Of a stretch of 64,000 nt of DNA, positions 52,960 to 64,000 are shown piece by piece. The stretch is taken from NCBI RefSeq assembly GCF_027595985.1, contig NC_073304.1, forward strand, positions 143,315,969 through 143,379,968, read 5' to 3'. A program made the position numbers and the translations under genes. Position 1 is the stretch's first letter; the number at the start of each line of letters is the position of its first letter. This stretch comes from Sorex araneus (taxonomy: Eukaryota; Chordata; Mammalia; Eulipotyphla; Soricidae). The notes beneath the pieces were generated by a model. That model did no database searches, was not told where the DNA came from, and worked only from the letters and a program-made list of their open reading frames with translations.

Positions 52960-55900
52960 GAAACCCCTTCATGTCGATGCTCCTCATTCCTCTTTCTCCT
53001 CCTTTTCCTTTTCTCTCCCCCTCCCCTTCTTTCCCCCCACACCAGGCAAGAGTTAGAAACTGGTTTGAATCATGTTCCTCACACCCATTACTTTTCATGT
53101 TTCCCTTCTCTCTCCAGTCTCTGTCCTTCTCAGCCTCCATCCCTCCATGCCCTCCCCCCTTCACTTGGGAGCTCTCCACCGTGCACTGGCTGTGCAGCAG
53201 GCAAGTTGCTCCACCAGGAGCAGGAGGCGAAGAAGACCAGAAGTTGGGGGGCAGGCAGCGATTAGCCCTGTTCCAGCCATTGTTACTTAGTGCCTAAGTA
53301 AATAATTGGCGAGAAAAAGTTCCACAATCCAAGCATTGCAGAAAAGATCTTTCTGTGGTCCCTCCTCATTTCTCTCAAGTGTGTGTGGAGAGGGGGTGTC
53401 TCTTGGAGACCAGGACAGGCTCCAGCAATGACGACCAGCCAGAAACAAGTCCGGTGGAGCCAGGCCAATTCTCAGATTGGGTAGAAAGGGGTCATTTGGC
53501 AAGAAGGACCTATTATTCCTTTATTGCATAGCCTCTAGAGCCAGTTTTTTTTTTTTAAATGCTGGGTAGGGGGGTGCCTCTAGTCAACCCCCGCAGCTTG
53601 ATTTCCTTACCTTGGAGCCACCTGGTTCCACTCAGCTGCCAGCTTCTCCTTGCCTTTCCCAACCCTTCACCCAGGCAAGTGGCCTCAGCCTCTGACATCA
53701 GTCCCATCCTTCCCCACCCACTACCTGATGGCTGAGCAGAGCACCTTAGAAAACTCTTTTCCTAAGGGATTCAGGCTCCTGGGAATGAATCATGGGGACA
53801 GGGTGCTGACTATGGTGCCTGGAAAAGGGAGGCCCTGGGCTCAGTCAGGCCATTTTCCCCCAGGGCATGTGTCTAGCCCTGGCATGAACCAGCTGGGTGC
53901 TTCCCCAGGCCTCAGTGTGCAGAATCTTTTTCCAGCATGTCTTGTGGGGGTCACACTTCACCTGCCTACAGGGAACCACCTGGAATGTCGCCGCCCCCTC
54001 CTTGTTCTCACCCCATATGATGCTGAGTTTCCCTTTTCTAGGACCTGGGAAAGAGGTGAGGAGGGAGCAAGAGAAGATCTTTCCACGCCCCCAGAGCTGC
54101 TCTCTGTACCCCACAGAGCCAGCTTCACTGTGTTCCACGGTGTTCTCCTAGGACCTCAGAGTCCATTCCCGCCCCCCCCTCCCCGTCCCTTGCCAGCACA
54201 GTTCCCGCGCCCTCGTCCAAAGCACTGACATTTGCAATTGAAAAGGCACCAGGAGACCGCTGGGAGGCCCATAATTGAAGGGGAGAAACTCTGCTTGTTA
54301 GAGGAAGATCATAAAATGCAAGTCCCCTAGGAGTGGCAAGTGGAGACCCGGAGGCCGGCGAGGGACCAGCTGGCAGCCAGCCGGGGCTGAATCCAATACC
54401 CAAAGCGTGCTCTATGGTCTCCCCAATTTCCTGCATCTGTAAGGGGTGTGTGTGTGTGGTGTGGTGTGTGTAGGTGTGTGCATGTACCAGGCACCAAATA
54501 TACTTTTACACATAAATTAAACAGGTGATTGCTTTCTGAGGACTCTCACAAGGGTCTTGCTGAGTCACACTGCCTAGTCTTGCCTAGGATCTTTTTTGGC
54601 TGGGTGCAGTCCCTCTCAGCCCACAGGCTGCAGGGCCCAGCTCCTGCCCTTCTCAGAGGCAGCATCTCCTCCCTCTCCCTGACATTTCAGAACAGATCAA
54701 TGTCCCCCTTTACCAGCCTCAGCTTTACTTGCTTCTGATTTAATCTCCTTGCTAGGGCTGTGCAGTAAATATTTTTCCAGGTTCTATTTTGCAGCCAGGA
54801 GATGACGAGGTCCTACTTCCATCGTATTTGTGTTGGGACCTTGGGCACTCCTACTGCTGCTGCCTGAAGTCTCTTCAGCGACTATTGCCCTCCTGCAAAC
54901 TTGGGGTGGGGTGACTAGGTGCTGAAATTTGATGCAATTGCTGACCACCTAACATCCCTGCCAGAGTCACAGGGCAGCCAATGACCCTCTGTCCTGGTTA
55001 AAATTTCCAGCAAGATGCCTAACAATCTCTAACTCTATACACTAGCATCCTCCTTTCCCACAGGCACAAAAGTGCACAGGCCTGGAAGGGGCGGTGGAGG
55101 GAAAGGAGGAAGGGAACTATTCTTCCAGATGGCCCAAGGGAATCTTCTCTGTGAGACTCCTCAGGACACTCAGTCTGGGCTGCCCGGGGTTCCGGAGGGA
55201 TTGAAGTGCAGAGGGCTGTAGAGGGCAGTGAGGAAGCTGAACAATCGCCAGAGGCCCAGGAGGGGAGGTGAATGTACACAGGCTAAGTGGCCCCACTCCA
55301 GGACAAGTGGCCCTCCAAGTTGGCCCAGTGTTTACCTGTTTACTTTCCCAGGTATCTCAAACACGAGCGCCTTTTCTGGGCCCGGCCACTGTCAAGAGCA
55401 CAAGCATTCCTCTCTTCCCCAGGCTGCTCTAGGGCTTTCCGCCCTTGGCTGGGGGGAGGGGCAAACGAGGCCAAAGGAAGGGACTTTGGGGACATGAGAG
55501 GGGTTTACACACTCCAGGCCTGGGAGCTGGTCTGGCACTGGTCCAGGAAATAGGCATGCAGGAGTGCCGCATGGTGCCTCCTCCCCTCTCTGGCACTGGC
55601 TTCCAGGATCTCTCCGAACTGCTTGCATCCTCCCCACTTCAGCTTTGGGAATGCTTGCTGCATAGGTATGTCCTCCAGGGAAATATGGCACAACAAATCC
55701 TGGTGCGGGTACCTTGGGGGTCCATCCCAAAGACGGAGTGGCCTTGAGGAACTCAAAGCTTCCATAGCTCAAGGCAGCACCTCTTGCCCTCCACACTCAC
55801 AAAAACATGTCCAATCAGTCTTCCCCTTTATTTGGCAACACTTATTTGTACGACTTCATTTCTTTAAAAAGAAATTTAAAAACAAAAAGATTATTTTCCT

Positions 55901-57000
55901 TGTGTGAGAAGAAATTGAAAAGAAACTGTCCCAGTACAGCATGTGGCTAAGCACTAGGGCCGGCCCCTGTCTCCACTCTCACATAACAGTCTTCAATGAG
56001 ATCGGTTTATTGTCTGGCTAGTGCCAGGTGGCAGGTCTTGTCTTTTTTCTCTCCTGAAACTGACCAAGTGCATGCACCTCCCTGCCATTCCAGGGTCAGC
56101 AGCGCAGACACAGAGGTTTCAGAGAAGTGGGAAGGTTCCTTTCAAAGCAGGTTGCAGTCTCAGAGTGTGGCGTGTCCTCAATTAATGGGCCTGAAAATGC
56201 TGCCCACTTGTGCCTGGTGAAGACGCTCCCCTTTAGGGTGGTTGCCTCCAAGGGCCTGGCTAGTGGCTTAGGCCTCAAGTGGGGCAGCAGCGGTGCCAAC
56301 TCTGATGTCCTGGCCTATGGTGGTGGGAGGTGTAATGGTGGTGGGAATGGTGTTTGAATATGAAATGTAGTGAAATACTGTGAGCTACTTTATAAAATAA
56401 AACAATTATATATAAACATATATATGTATCTATATCTATATCTATATCTATATCTATATCTATCCATATGAAGTCAGGGCATTGACCCTGAGGAAAGAGG
56501 CACTTTCCTCAGCAGAAAATGCCAAGTCTTCAGTGTATTTAACTAAGTACTGACTGACAGAGCCTGCTAAGGCCCTGGGGAGTGCCCACAGTCTGGTCTA
56601 AATACCCGCCCCGAATGCAGCTCCTGGAAGGCCAAGGCCAGACCAAGATAGATGCCACAATGCAGCAGGAGAAACTGGCATGGCATGAATGGTTTGTGGG
56701 ACCGAAGAGCAGAGATTAATGGGATGAAAAGGAAATTTCAGTTCATGTTGGGCGTAAGGTAAGTTTTTTTTGTTTTCTTTCTTAATACCATGTTGTTTCA
56801 AAACTGAAAGGAAGAATGAGCAGGTGCCTCCCAGACAGCCGACCCTCTGAGTCAACAAGAAGGTGCTGGGCAATAAAACTTGTAGGCCCAGACACCAAGC
56901 CTTGGACAACCAGGGAGACCCCCAACCCCGTATTTTGAAGGTGAAATATACAACACTTTCCCAATTATCTGCCACCTCCTCCAAGTCAGATATCTCCCAA
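52960..57000. other. Transposon-free intergenic DNA, no gene
   Basis: No SINE, L1 or LTR seen. Contains a T run (53547), an impure TG stretch (54447-54482) and a (tctata)n array. ORFs on both strands lack motifs. Confidence 0.4.
56423..56466. repeat. (TCTATA)n microsatellite
   Basis: Six to seven tatctatatc-type units in tandem. Confidence 0.93.
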
Positions 57001-57610
57001 GGGCATAAATTGTAACAGAAATTAGGATTTCTTTTTCTATTAATCAGCCTCATTGTGTGGGCTTACGACCCTGCAGACTTATGTTAGGACTTTGATAAAT
57101 GCTCTTTAATGAGATCTTTGAAAATGCATCCAATACAATAAAAGGAAGAAAAGCCGTTTAACGTTCATGGATGTTAAACTGAATACGAAATATATCTCGG
57201 GGCGAGCGACAAAATGGAACCGGCTTCCTTCCAATATTTTCTTTGAAAAACCCATCTCTATAAAGCCCCCCTCAGGCCAAATAAGCCTGTCCTAGCCAAT
57301 CCATTGTCACCAGTTTATTGGGGACCCGAACGCCATGTCCCCTCGGGCGAACCCCTCTGCTTTATTCGTTCGAAGCTCTAATGATTAAATATGTTACAAT
57401 GAGATTACACATCATCGGCGCTGCCTTCAGGACCGTTCTTCCAGCCAAGCCCGACCTTCCCCCTGATTAGGGCGATCTCAACACCGGAGGTTTGGATTTC
57501 TTCAGGAAATGCGGCGCTGAAAGCACTTTCTTATCAGAATTTACTCAACACGTGACGAACGCGGCCCCTCCTAACGGGTTAGCATTCAGCACTTAGTGCT
57601 GCGCAGCCGA
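57000..57610. promoter_or_regulatory. Candidate conserved non-coding block beside a CpG island
   Basis: AT-balanced, repeat-free sequence with many TAAT and CCAAT-like cores (ctaatgattaaat, ctattaatcagc, agccaatccattgtc). It abuts the CpG island at 57.6 kb. The regulatory role is inferred. Confidence 0.35.
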
Positions 57611-59200
57611 GCTAATAGCAAATGGAGTCGTCGCCTGCGCGGGGAGCCCACGCTCGGTGTCCACGCTTGGAAGAACCCGGCCTGCTGGACCAGAACCGAC
57701 CACGAGGGCCCCGGGCAGGAGAGGAGGGATGTCTGGGGGTCTCGTCTTGTTTCTCTCATCTGAGCACTGCCTCCTCCAGACGCAACGCCTCCTTCCCACC
57801 CCCCCAGCGCCACCAAAGTCGAGAAAGCGCGAGGGGCGCGCCAGAGGGCCCCCCTGCTCCCCGCAGTGTGCGCTTGGTGCACCGGAGGTCGGCGGGGGTG
57901 GGGAGGGGTGGGTCAGTGGCTGGAGCCGAGAGGGCGCCCCTCGGTGATCTCGGACCTCAGCAGACCCGGCCGAGGCTCATTCTCGATCCTCTGGCGATCT
58001 CTACCGACGCAAAGCAGAACTGTCCGGCGCCGGGGATGGCCTGGGGACATTCTGCCCCGAAAAGTCCCTGTTGGAGCCGCCTCCCCGAGACACCCGCGAC
58101 TGCTGGGCCTCCAGACAGGGTCTGGTCGCCCTCGATCCCCCACCGCCGTCCCATCCGGTGACCCCACTCCTCTTGGACAGGAGAAGCCCGTTCTCTACCA
58201 GGCTCCATCTCCAAATTACCATCCCGGCTCTGGCTTCTGCCTACCCCCACGGCCGCTCTCGCCGCCGGCGCGCTGGGGAGACTCACCGGCGGGTACGGGC
58301 GCGGAGTGGACCCTCCTTCGCGGCCGCCTGGGCCGCCGGGCGCGGCCTGCAGCGGGCGCGGGGAGGGGCTGCGCGGAGCTCCCCGGCGCCGCCAGCTCAG
58401 CCCCGCGCGTCTCGGGCGCTTCTTTATCTAGTCCCGCACCTACCCGCGCCCCCGCCCGCCGCGCCCCTCCTCCCCCGCGCGCCTCCCGGGCGTGGCTTGC
58501 GGTGCGCCCGCCTCCCGGCACCCCTCGCGGCCCCCAGCCGCCCCGCGCCCCGCCGGGGTGGCCAGCGGTCTCCGCCGTCCGGGGACGTGAGCGGCCGCAG
58601 GAAAGTTTTCCCGCCGTCAGCCGTGGTGGGCGGGAGTGGTCCCTCCCGCAGGACCCCCGTCCCCGGCCCACGGGACCCCGGGCCCGGCCGTGCCCACCTG
58701 CTGCTCGCGCCCCCGCGCGAGCCCCCGACTCCGGCCGCGCGCGGGGCTCACCTGGGCGCGGCCCGACGCGCCGCCCGCCAGGCCCCCCCCCGCGCCGCGC
58801 GCTGTTTGCTCCCCGCCCGCCCGGCGCGGCCGGAATATTGGCCAGATGCTCTGGCCATAAACCCCGCGAGCGCAAACACCCGCTCCGAGGGCGCCCGCGC
58901 CGCGCGGCCGGCGGGGGGCGGGGCGGCCGGAGCGTGCCCCCCTCCCCCCGCGGCCCCCAGCCAGCGCCCGGTCGCCCCTCCTCGCCCCGCCCGGCCCCCG
59001 GGAGCCCGCTGCCGCTGGGAATTGCTCGGTCACCGAGACGCCGGGAAGCCCGGGGCCAGATGCGGCACGTATTTGCGTGTGAGCCCGCGTTTACACTAGA
59101 TAGGCCGATCCAGGGCCGATAGCGCCACTGGACGCAAGTCGGAGACCCCCGCCCCGAGCGGAAGGCCCCGCGCACTCTCTCCCAGTCCGTACGAGGCGTT
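57610..59200. promoter_or_regulatory. CpG island 7-8.6 kb upstream of NKX2-2
   Basis: Very high CG density, strongest at 58240-59030. Large ORFs on both strands (57866..59122, 59175..58216) are Pro/Arg/Ala-rich and overlap, so they look compositional. It may be a promoter for a non-coding RNA or a distal NKX2-2 first exon. Confidence 0.65.
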
Positions 59201-62070
59201 CAGCCCTGCAGCTGGGGAAGAAAGTGACATCTGGGCACTCGTGCCAAGGTGCCACCTGTCCAGGACTAGAGCCCGGTTCTGGGGCTTATTTCTGTAGCTC
59301 TTCTGCCCCCCTCCTCTCGGGTGGCCCGGGGGGTGCCCGACTCCACGGGGCGTAGATTCCATGTGCCTTAGGATAGGCGGTCTTTGAAAGCTGAGCAGAA
59401 AGCAGCGCGGAGCGCGGTGTGAGGATGACCGCAGAGGGAAGGACTTGGGCGGCGTGGGGAGGGGGGTAGAGATGGAAGAGGGACATTTCATCTGTTCAAG
59501 GGAACACCGGAGATTATTCCTGTCTCGGGCTTCATCTTGGCCTGTCGCCTGCCACCCCTCTTGTTTAAATGGCAGTCAAGCACTCTGAGGCAATCCTGGC
59601 ACTGGGAGTGGAATCCGAGTGGTTCCGTGTGCTTCAGCGAAGGGAGGCGAATACTGTGCAGTGATAGAAAACAATCGTTTCATCTCTCTTTTCCAGAAGG
59701 CAGCTTGGGGATTGCATGTCCCCAGACTGGTCACCTCACACTTTACTCACACGAATTCATTAAGAGTCATTGTCTCTCCCATGCCATTATTTGACTATTT
59801 CTTGAAGTGAACCAAGTTCTCTCTGTGGTTAATAAGCACTGAGCCAGGCCCCCTACCTTCCTTTTCATCTTCAAAACACCTGGGGTTCCCTGAATGACAT
59901 CTTCCATCTGGCCAAGGAAAATAGGAGATGAAAAATGTTGCCCTACTGCAGGGAAAAACATAAGCATTTGACTTCACTATTACAAGTTACCCTGGGTCTC
60001 TGTTCACTGGATAACTGTCCTTAGGTGGCAGTTAAGGGTGGAAAATGATGCTGTTGAAAGGGGGCAGAAGTGAAGGGGAGCACAAATATAAGGTGGGGAT
60101 GGGGTGGACATCCCCTTTCAACAAGTGCAAAACAGAGCTGTAACATGACCCTCTTAACCCCAAGTGCAGAGCCCAAATAAATGCTCTCCTGGGTCTTAGA
60201 ATGAACTCCCAGAAATCTTGGTTACTACAGAGAAATCTGGATTTTCACTCAAGTCTGCAGGAGTTGTTAATCTTGGAAAATTACAACTGAAAATTTCACT
60301 CATTTCCCCTTTGGATCTGAAGTCTTTATTTGTGCTTAAACACAACATAAGAGTGTCTTCTTGGATTTACATCACTTCCAAGTGTCTCACACCTGAATAG
60401 TTTCTGTGGGGTGAAATTATTGTTTCATGAGCAAAATCAGACAAGGGGATTTGATGACAGAGTTTCACCTTTGTGGCTCTCTGGGAGATGGGTATCTTTG
60501 TCCAACAAGTGCCCTGTGGAGAGGCTTCCTCTCAGCCCCCTGGCTCTTAGCAGTGAGACCTGCTAGCAGTGAACTGGCAGATAGAGAGTTTAGGAGGTGA
60601 GTGTGAGTGTGTGTAGTTTCTGGGTGGAAAACTGAGAGACATGAAGCAAAAAGTACATTAAGCCAGGCTTTATATATTCTTTACTTAGGAATTCTATTTA
60701 AAAATAACGATGTACCAGGACATTAATAAGTAATGATTGATAACAATTCATTATAGGAGATGCAGTGAAAATCTGAAGAAATTAAAGAAAAGCTAAATGT
60801 TTTCAATATAACTCAGTTATGGCTCTGTAAGTGAGCTACAGCTCAACTAACTAAGCAGCAACTTTGGGCTCATCTAGCAATCTGGTGCTAAAATTGATGT
60901 ATTTGAACAACCTGAGACCTGAACAGATCATAGTGTCATTAGCTTCACAGTCTTTTATGCTACATATTTATATGTATATGTGTATATATACATATAAATG
61001 CACATATATTTAAACGAGATATTTTGGCTCTATCCATGGACTTAAAATTTATGGACTTTTCAGGCTTTTCATCCATAGAAGGAAAAAACCTTCTTCCTTC
61101 AAGTTTCCCAAAAGTATCACCACTTATTTGGTACTTATGTTACTTTCTGGGAGTGAGGACGTCTTAGTATGTACAGGTAAAACTCAACTAAAAGCCAAAG
61201 AACCCAAATCCCAACATTCTTTGGATAACTTTGAACTGAGCTAGGATTCAATTGCATTGCTTTGACAAGAATTAGAGTGTGGTTCTTGCACAGAGAGCTG
61301 CTGCCTCCTTACAGATGTTTGAGTCCTTTAGCAGCTCATTGAATTGAGGAAGGAAGGTGTCTCTCTTGGGCTCCATCTAGGCATCATGGATGGTGGCCAG
61401 AGAGGCTCCATGGGGTTGAGAGCTGAGATGGACACTGAGGAAAGTCAGTACTTAGCCCCCCAAATATACACACAAAGGAGGGTGGGGGACTGTCAGGAAG
61501 CTCTGTTCATCTGCAGATAATGTCAGAAGGCAGAAAGGGTCAGAGGAGTCCCCGCATTGATTTGGGTAATACTCCTAGTTCTCTCACCAATTTTAAGGAG
61601 CAGCTGAGCTTATCTGACATGATTCAAACCGGGTTTGAAAGAAAATCCAGTTCTTTCCTTCCAGTGCCCCTTTAGCAGAACCAGAAAGCTAAAGACACGG
61701 TCTAGGAGACTCCTTAAAGTAATAATCAGCTCCTTCTTATCTCCTGCAGTAAGCAGGGGTGCACGACACAGTAGGGCCCAGATAATTTCATAATTGTTTT
61801 GACAGCTATGGTGGAAGTTGGTAACATGTCCTAGATCTTCAAGAAGTATTTATCAATGCATCTGGAGGCAAAACTAAAATTGAGTGTTGCTTTGAGATTA
61901 GGGAGTGATGGCTAAGGGGCATGGGATATTTTTATGGAGCAATGATAATGTTCTGAAAAAGATAGTGTGTTGGTTAAACAATTGTGGCTACACTAAAAAT
62001 TGGTATATTTTACATGTTAGGATAGCTGCATTGTTATGTGAATTATGTTTTAATGAAGCTATTAAAATCA
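59200..62070. other. Transposon-poor intergenic DNA, no gene
   Basis: No SINE or L1 recognised. An AT-rich patch of alternating atatgt lies at 60960-61015. No ORF of note. Confidence 0.4.
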
Positions 62071-62074
62071 AATG

Positions 62075-62265
62075 TACTGGGGATGAGTGATAGTATAGTG
62101 GGGAAGGCACTTGCTTCGTACGTGGCTGCCTCAGGGTTGATCCCTGGCACTACATATGCATGAACAGAAGTGATCAACAGGAGTCCATTTCAGCCCCAAG
62201 ATGGAAATAACCTTATGCATCAACAGAAGTGATCTACTGATCACCATTGGGTGTGACCCCAACCC
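62075..62265 (+). mobile_element. SOR-type SINE with internal repeat
   Basis: ggggatgagtgatagtatag head, ggttgatccctggcac, and gggtgtgacccc end. gcatgaacagaagtgatcaa recurs as gcatcaacagaagtgatct 65 bp later, an internal duplication. Confidence 0.65.
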
Positions 62266-62808
62266 AAACAATCCCCTTCAAAACAAGAAACCCTAAAATA
62301 TGTCTTTTGTTTGTTTTTCAGGAAAGTATTGGACTAGTAGATAAGAAGGGATGGAGCAATTGGGAAGAAATAATTTATCCTGAGAGCTGGTGTTTATTTA
62401 CCCAATTTTCATTCCTATTATTTTCAGCCACACAGAAAAGTTAAAAGAAAAGTGAAGATATGTATATCCTCCATTTGGAATAAACAGTTTTGAATATTTT
62501 GTTGTTGAACGCCTCATTCTTTACAGAAATACATTTTATTCTTGCTAAATTATTTGGAGGCACTGTGATAATTCCCCTTTAAATTTTTCAGCATGTTTCC
62601 TAAAAAACACAGTCTTTAATATCATCACAACACAATTAGTATGCTATAAAAAATTAGCAACGCTGTCATAAAATTTTCCTTATATTTTCTTATCCAAATA
62701 TTTCAAATTTTACCCAAAACAAAATGAATTTTATAGATGATATTTCTGACCAAGAATATATTAAAATACATGCACCACATTTGATTTTTTAAAAAATTTT
62801 GAATATTT
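62266..62808. other. AT-rich sequence, no gene
   Basis: No recognised repeat or ORF. Confidence 0.3.
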
Positions 62809-62809
62809 G

Positions 62810-62975
62810 GGGCTGGAGCGATAGCACAGGAGGTAGGGCATTTGCCTTGCACGCCGCCGACCTGGGTTCAATTCCCAGCATCACATATGGTCCCCTGGGC
62901 ACCGCCAGGAGTGATTCCTGAGTGCTGAGCCAGGAGTAACCCCTGTGCATCGCCAGGTGTGACCCCCCAAAAAAA
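62810..62975 (+). mobile_element. SOR SINE
   Basis: Near-consensus (ggggctggagcgatagcaca, ggttcaattcc) with an A/C-rich tail. Confidence 0.93.
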
Positions 62976-63013
62976 CACAACCACAAAAATTGTGAATAAT
63001 TTTAGTCTTTTAC

Positions 63014-63376
63014 TGTGTTTTGGGGAAAGGTGTTAGGTCACACTGGCAGTGTTTAGGTTTACTCCTGGTTCTTAACACAGAGATTAATCTTTTTTTTTTT
63101 TTGCTTTTTGGGTCACACCCAGCAATGCACAGGGGTTACTCCTGGCTTTTCACTCAGGAATTACTCCTGGCGGTGCTTGGGGGACCATATGGGATGCCGG
63201 GGATCGAACCCAGGTCGGCCGTGTGCAAGGCAAACGCCCTACCCGCTGTGCTATCACTCTGGCCCCAACACAGAGATTAATCTTAGTGGTGCTGGGGGAC
63301 CATATGTGGTCTCTCAGATCAAACCAAGTTGACTGTGCAAAGTGTACTAGCCTCTGTACTATATCTCTCTGGTTCC
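63014..63376 (-). mobile_element. Old SOR-type SINE split by a younger one
   Basis: The left half (63014-63090: ggtcacactggcagtgttta, ttactcctggtt) and right half (63278-63376: gtgctgggggaccatatgtg, actatatctctctggttcc) make one reversed copy once the inner SINE is set aside. Confidence 0.75.
63092..63266 (-). mobile_element. Young SOR SINE inside an older SINE
   Basis: Full reversed copy with a 12-T start. aacacagagattaatctt is present at about 63073-63090 and 63267-63284. Confidence 0.94.
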
Positions 63377-63385
63377 ATGATTTTT

Positions 63386-63553
63386 TTTTCTTTTTTGGGT
63401 CACACCTGGCGATGCACAGGGGTTACTCCTGGCTCTGCACTCAGGAATCACCCCTGGCAGTGCTCATGGGACCATATGGGATGCTGGAATCAAACCTGGG
63501 TCGGCCACGTGCAAGGCAAACGCCCTACCTGCTGTGCTATTGCTCCAGCCCCT
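63386..63553 (-). mobile_element. SOR SINE
   Basis: Full reversed copy. tctggttccatgattt precedes it and tctggtcccatgattt follows. Confidence 0.93.
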
Positions 63554-63570
63554 CTGGTCCCATGATTTCT

Positions 63571-64000
63571 TAACTTACAACAGTCTTTGTTGTCGTCTGT
63601 CTATTCTTTCTGGCACTGACTCCTGAAAACCTTGATCATTTATTGAAAACTCTCATCCTGGTTTGCTATATTATTTGTTCTGGGTTGTTTTCATTACTCC
63701 TTTATCCTCTGCATATAAGCCTTGCACATATGTAGTTGGAATGTTACTTATTCAATATTCAATATGTCACACAGCATTTCAATGGAAGGCAAAACATGTC
63801 CCCCAGTTAGTAAGGCTAGACTGATCACTTGGTTGAGATAGTGATCATCAATGAGTCCATCTGAATTAGTAAGTGGTTCAATAGGCAATCTAAGGAGTAA
63901 GCATTAGCATTGTTTCAGTATTTTTGTAACTGTGTAAACATTTTTCTATACTTTCATCCATTGCACTTTCAGTGCCAAAAATGTATTGTTTCTTTTACTT
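63571..64000. other. No gene seen
   Basis: AT-rich sequence to the window end with no recognised repeat or ORF. Confidence 0.3.

Noticed and set aside
57866-59175. Large ORFs on both strands of the upstream CpG island
   Set aside because: GC-rich DNA lacks stops. The frames overlap on opposite strands, are Pro/Ala/Arg/Gly-rich and show no domain.
63092-63266. Recurring short peptides such as those ending PYPLCYRSSP or NALPAVLSLQP in many frames
   Set aside because: They are translations of SINE copies on either strand, not related genes.

Overview
The window is mammalian nuclear DNA, most likely from a shrew (Sorex or a close relative). More than thirty copies of one tRNA-derived SINE, with recognisable pol III A and B boxes and an A-rich tail, match the family I know as SOR from Sorex. 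L1 fragments, an RTE-clade LINE and a betaretrovirus-like endogenous provirus are also present. Coding and intergenic architecture is vertebrate: spliced introns, CpG islands, polyadenylation signals. No bacterial-type features were seen.

The only host protein-coding gene I can support is NKX2-2, on the minus strand. It has two coding exons (50561..50303 and 49431..48869) giving a 273-residue homeodomain protein, and a 3' UTR ending near a polyadenylation signal at 47945..47950. It lies in GC-rich, transposon-poor DNA from about 42.6 to 62 kb. Around it are CpG islands at about 42.6-43.7, 46.6-47.6, 48.8-50.9 and 57.6-59.2 kb, plus several candidate regulatory blocks. The best of these (about 52.62-52.88 kb) is roughly 2.1 kb upstream of the start codon. 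It has a perfect GLI consensus site with SOX-like and homeodomain-like motifs, which fits NKX2-2 being a Sonic hedgehog target in ventral neural tube. An intronic TATA box, followed by an ORF in frame with the homeodomain exon, suggests a possible alternative transcript.

From 1 to about 13.4 kb the sequence is a patchwork of SINEs and L1-type fragments, many sharing one L1 3' terminal module. From 13.47 to 24.45 kb lies an RTE LINE whose 5' part is inverted. It is split by a betaretrovirus-like provirus (16013..24266, minus strand) with two LTRs, a 6-bp target duplication, a Lys-type primer binding site, and broken gag, dUTPase-protease, pol and env remnants. Two SINEs later inserted into its pol region, one without closing the reading frame.

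From 25.2 to 29.6 kb one L1 is interrupted by an LTR fragment, a 1.1-kb solo LTR with a 6-bp target duplication, and three SINEs. From 30 to 41.5 kb there are scattered SINEs with repeat-poor intervals. A purine (GA) tract of about 970 bp and a TG/CG tract flank the orphan CpG island at 42.6-43.7 kb. SINEs reappear from 62.07 kb to the end.

Boundaries of repeats are by eye and usually good to 5-20 bases; those with target duplications are exact. No alignment or database search was run.
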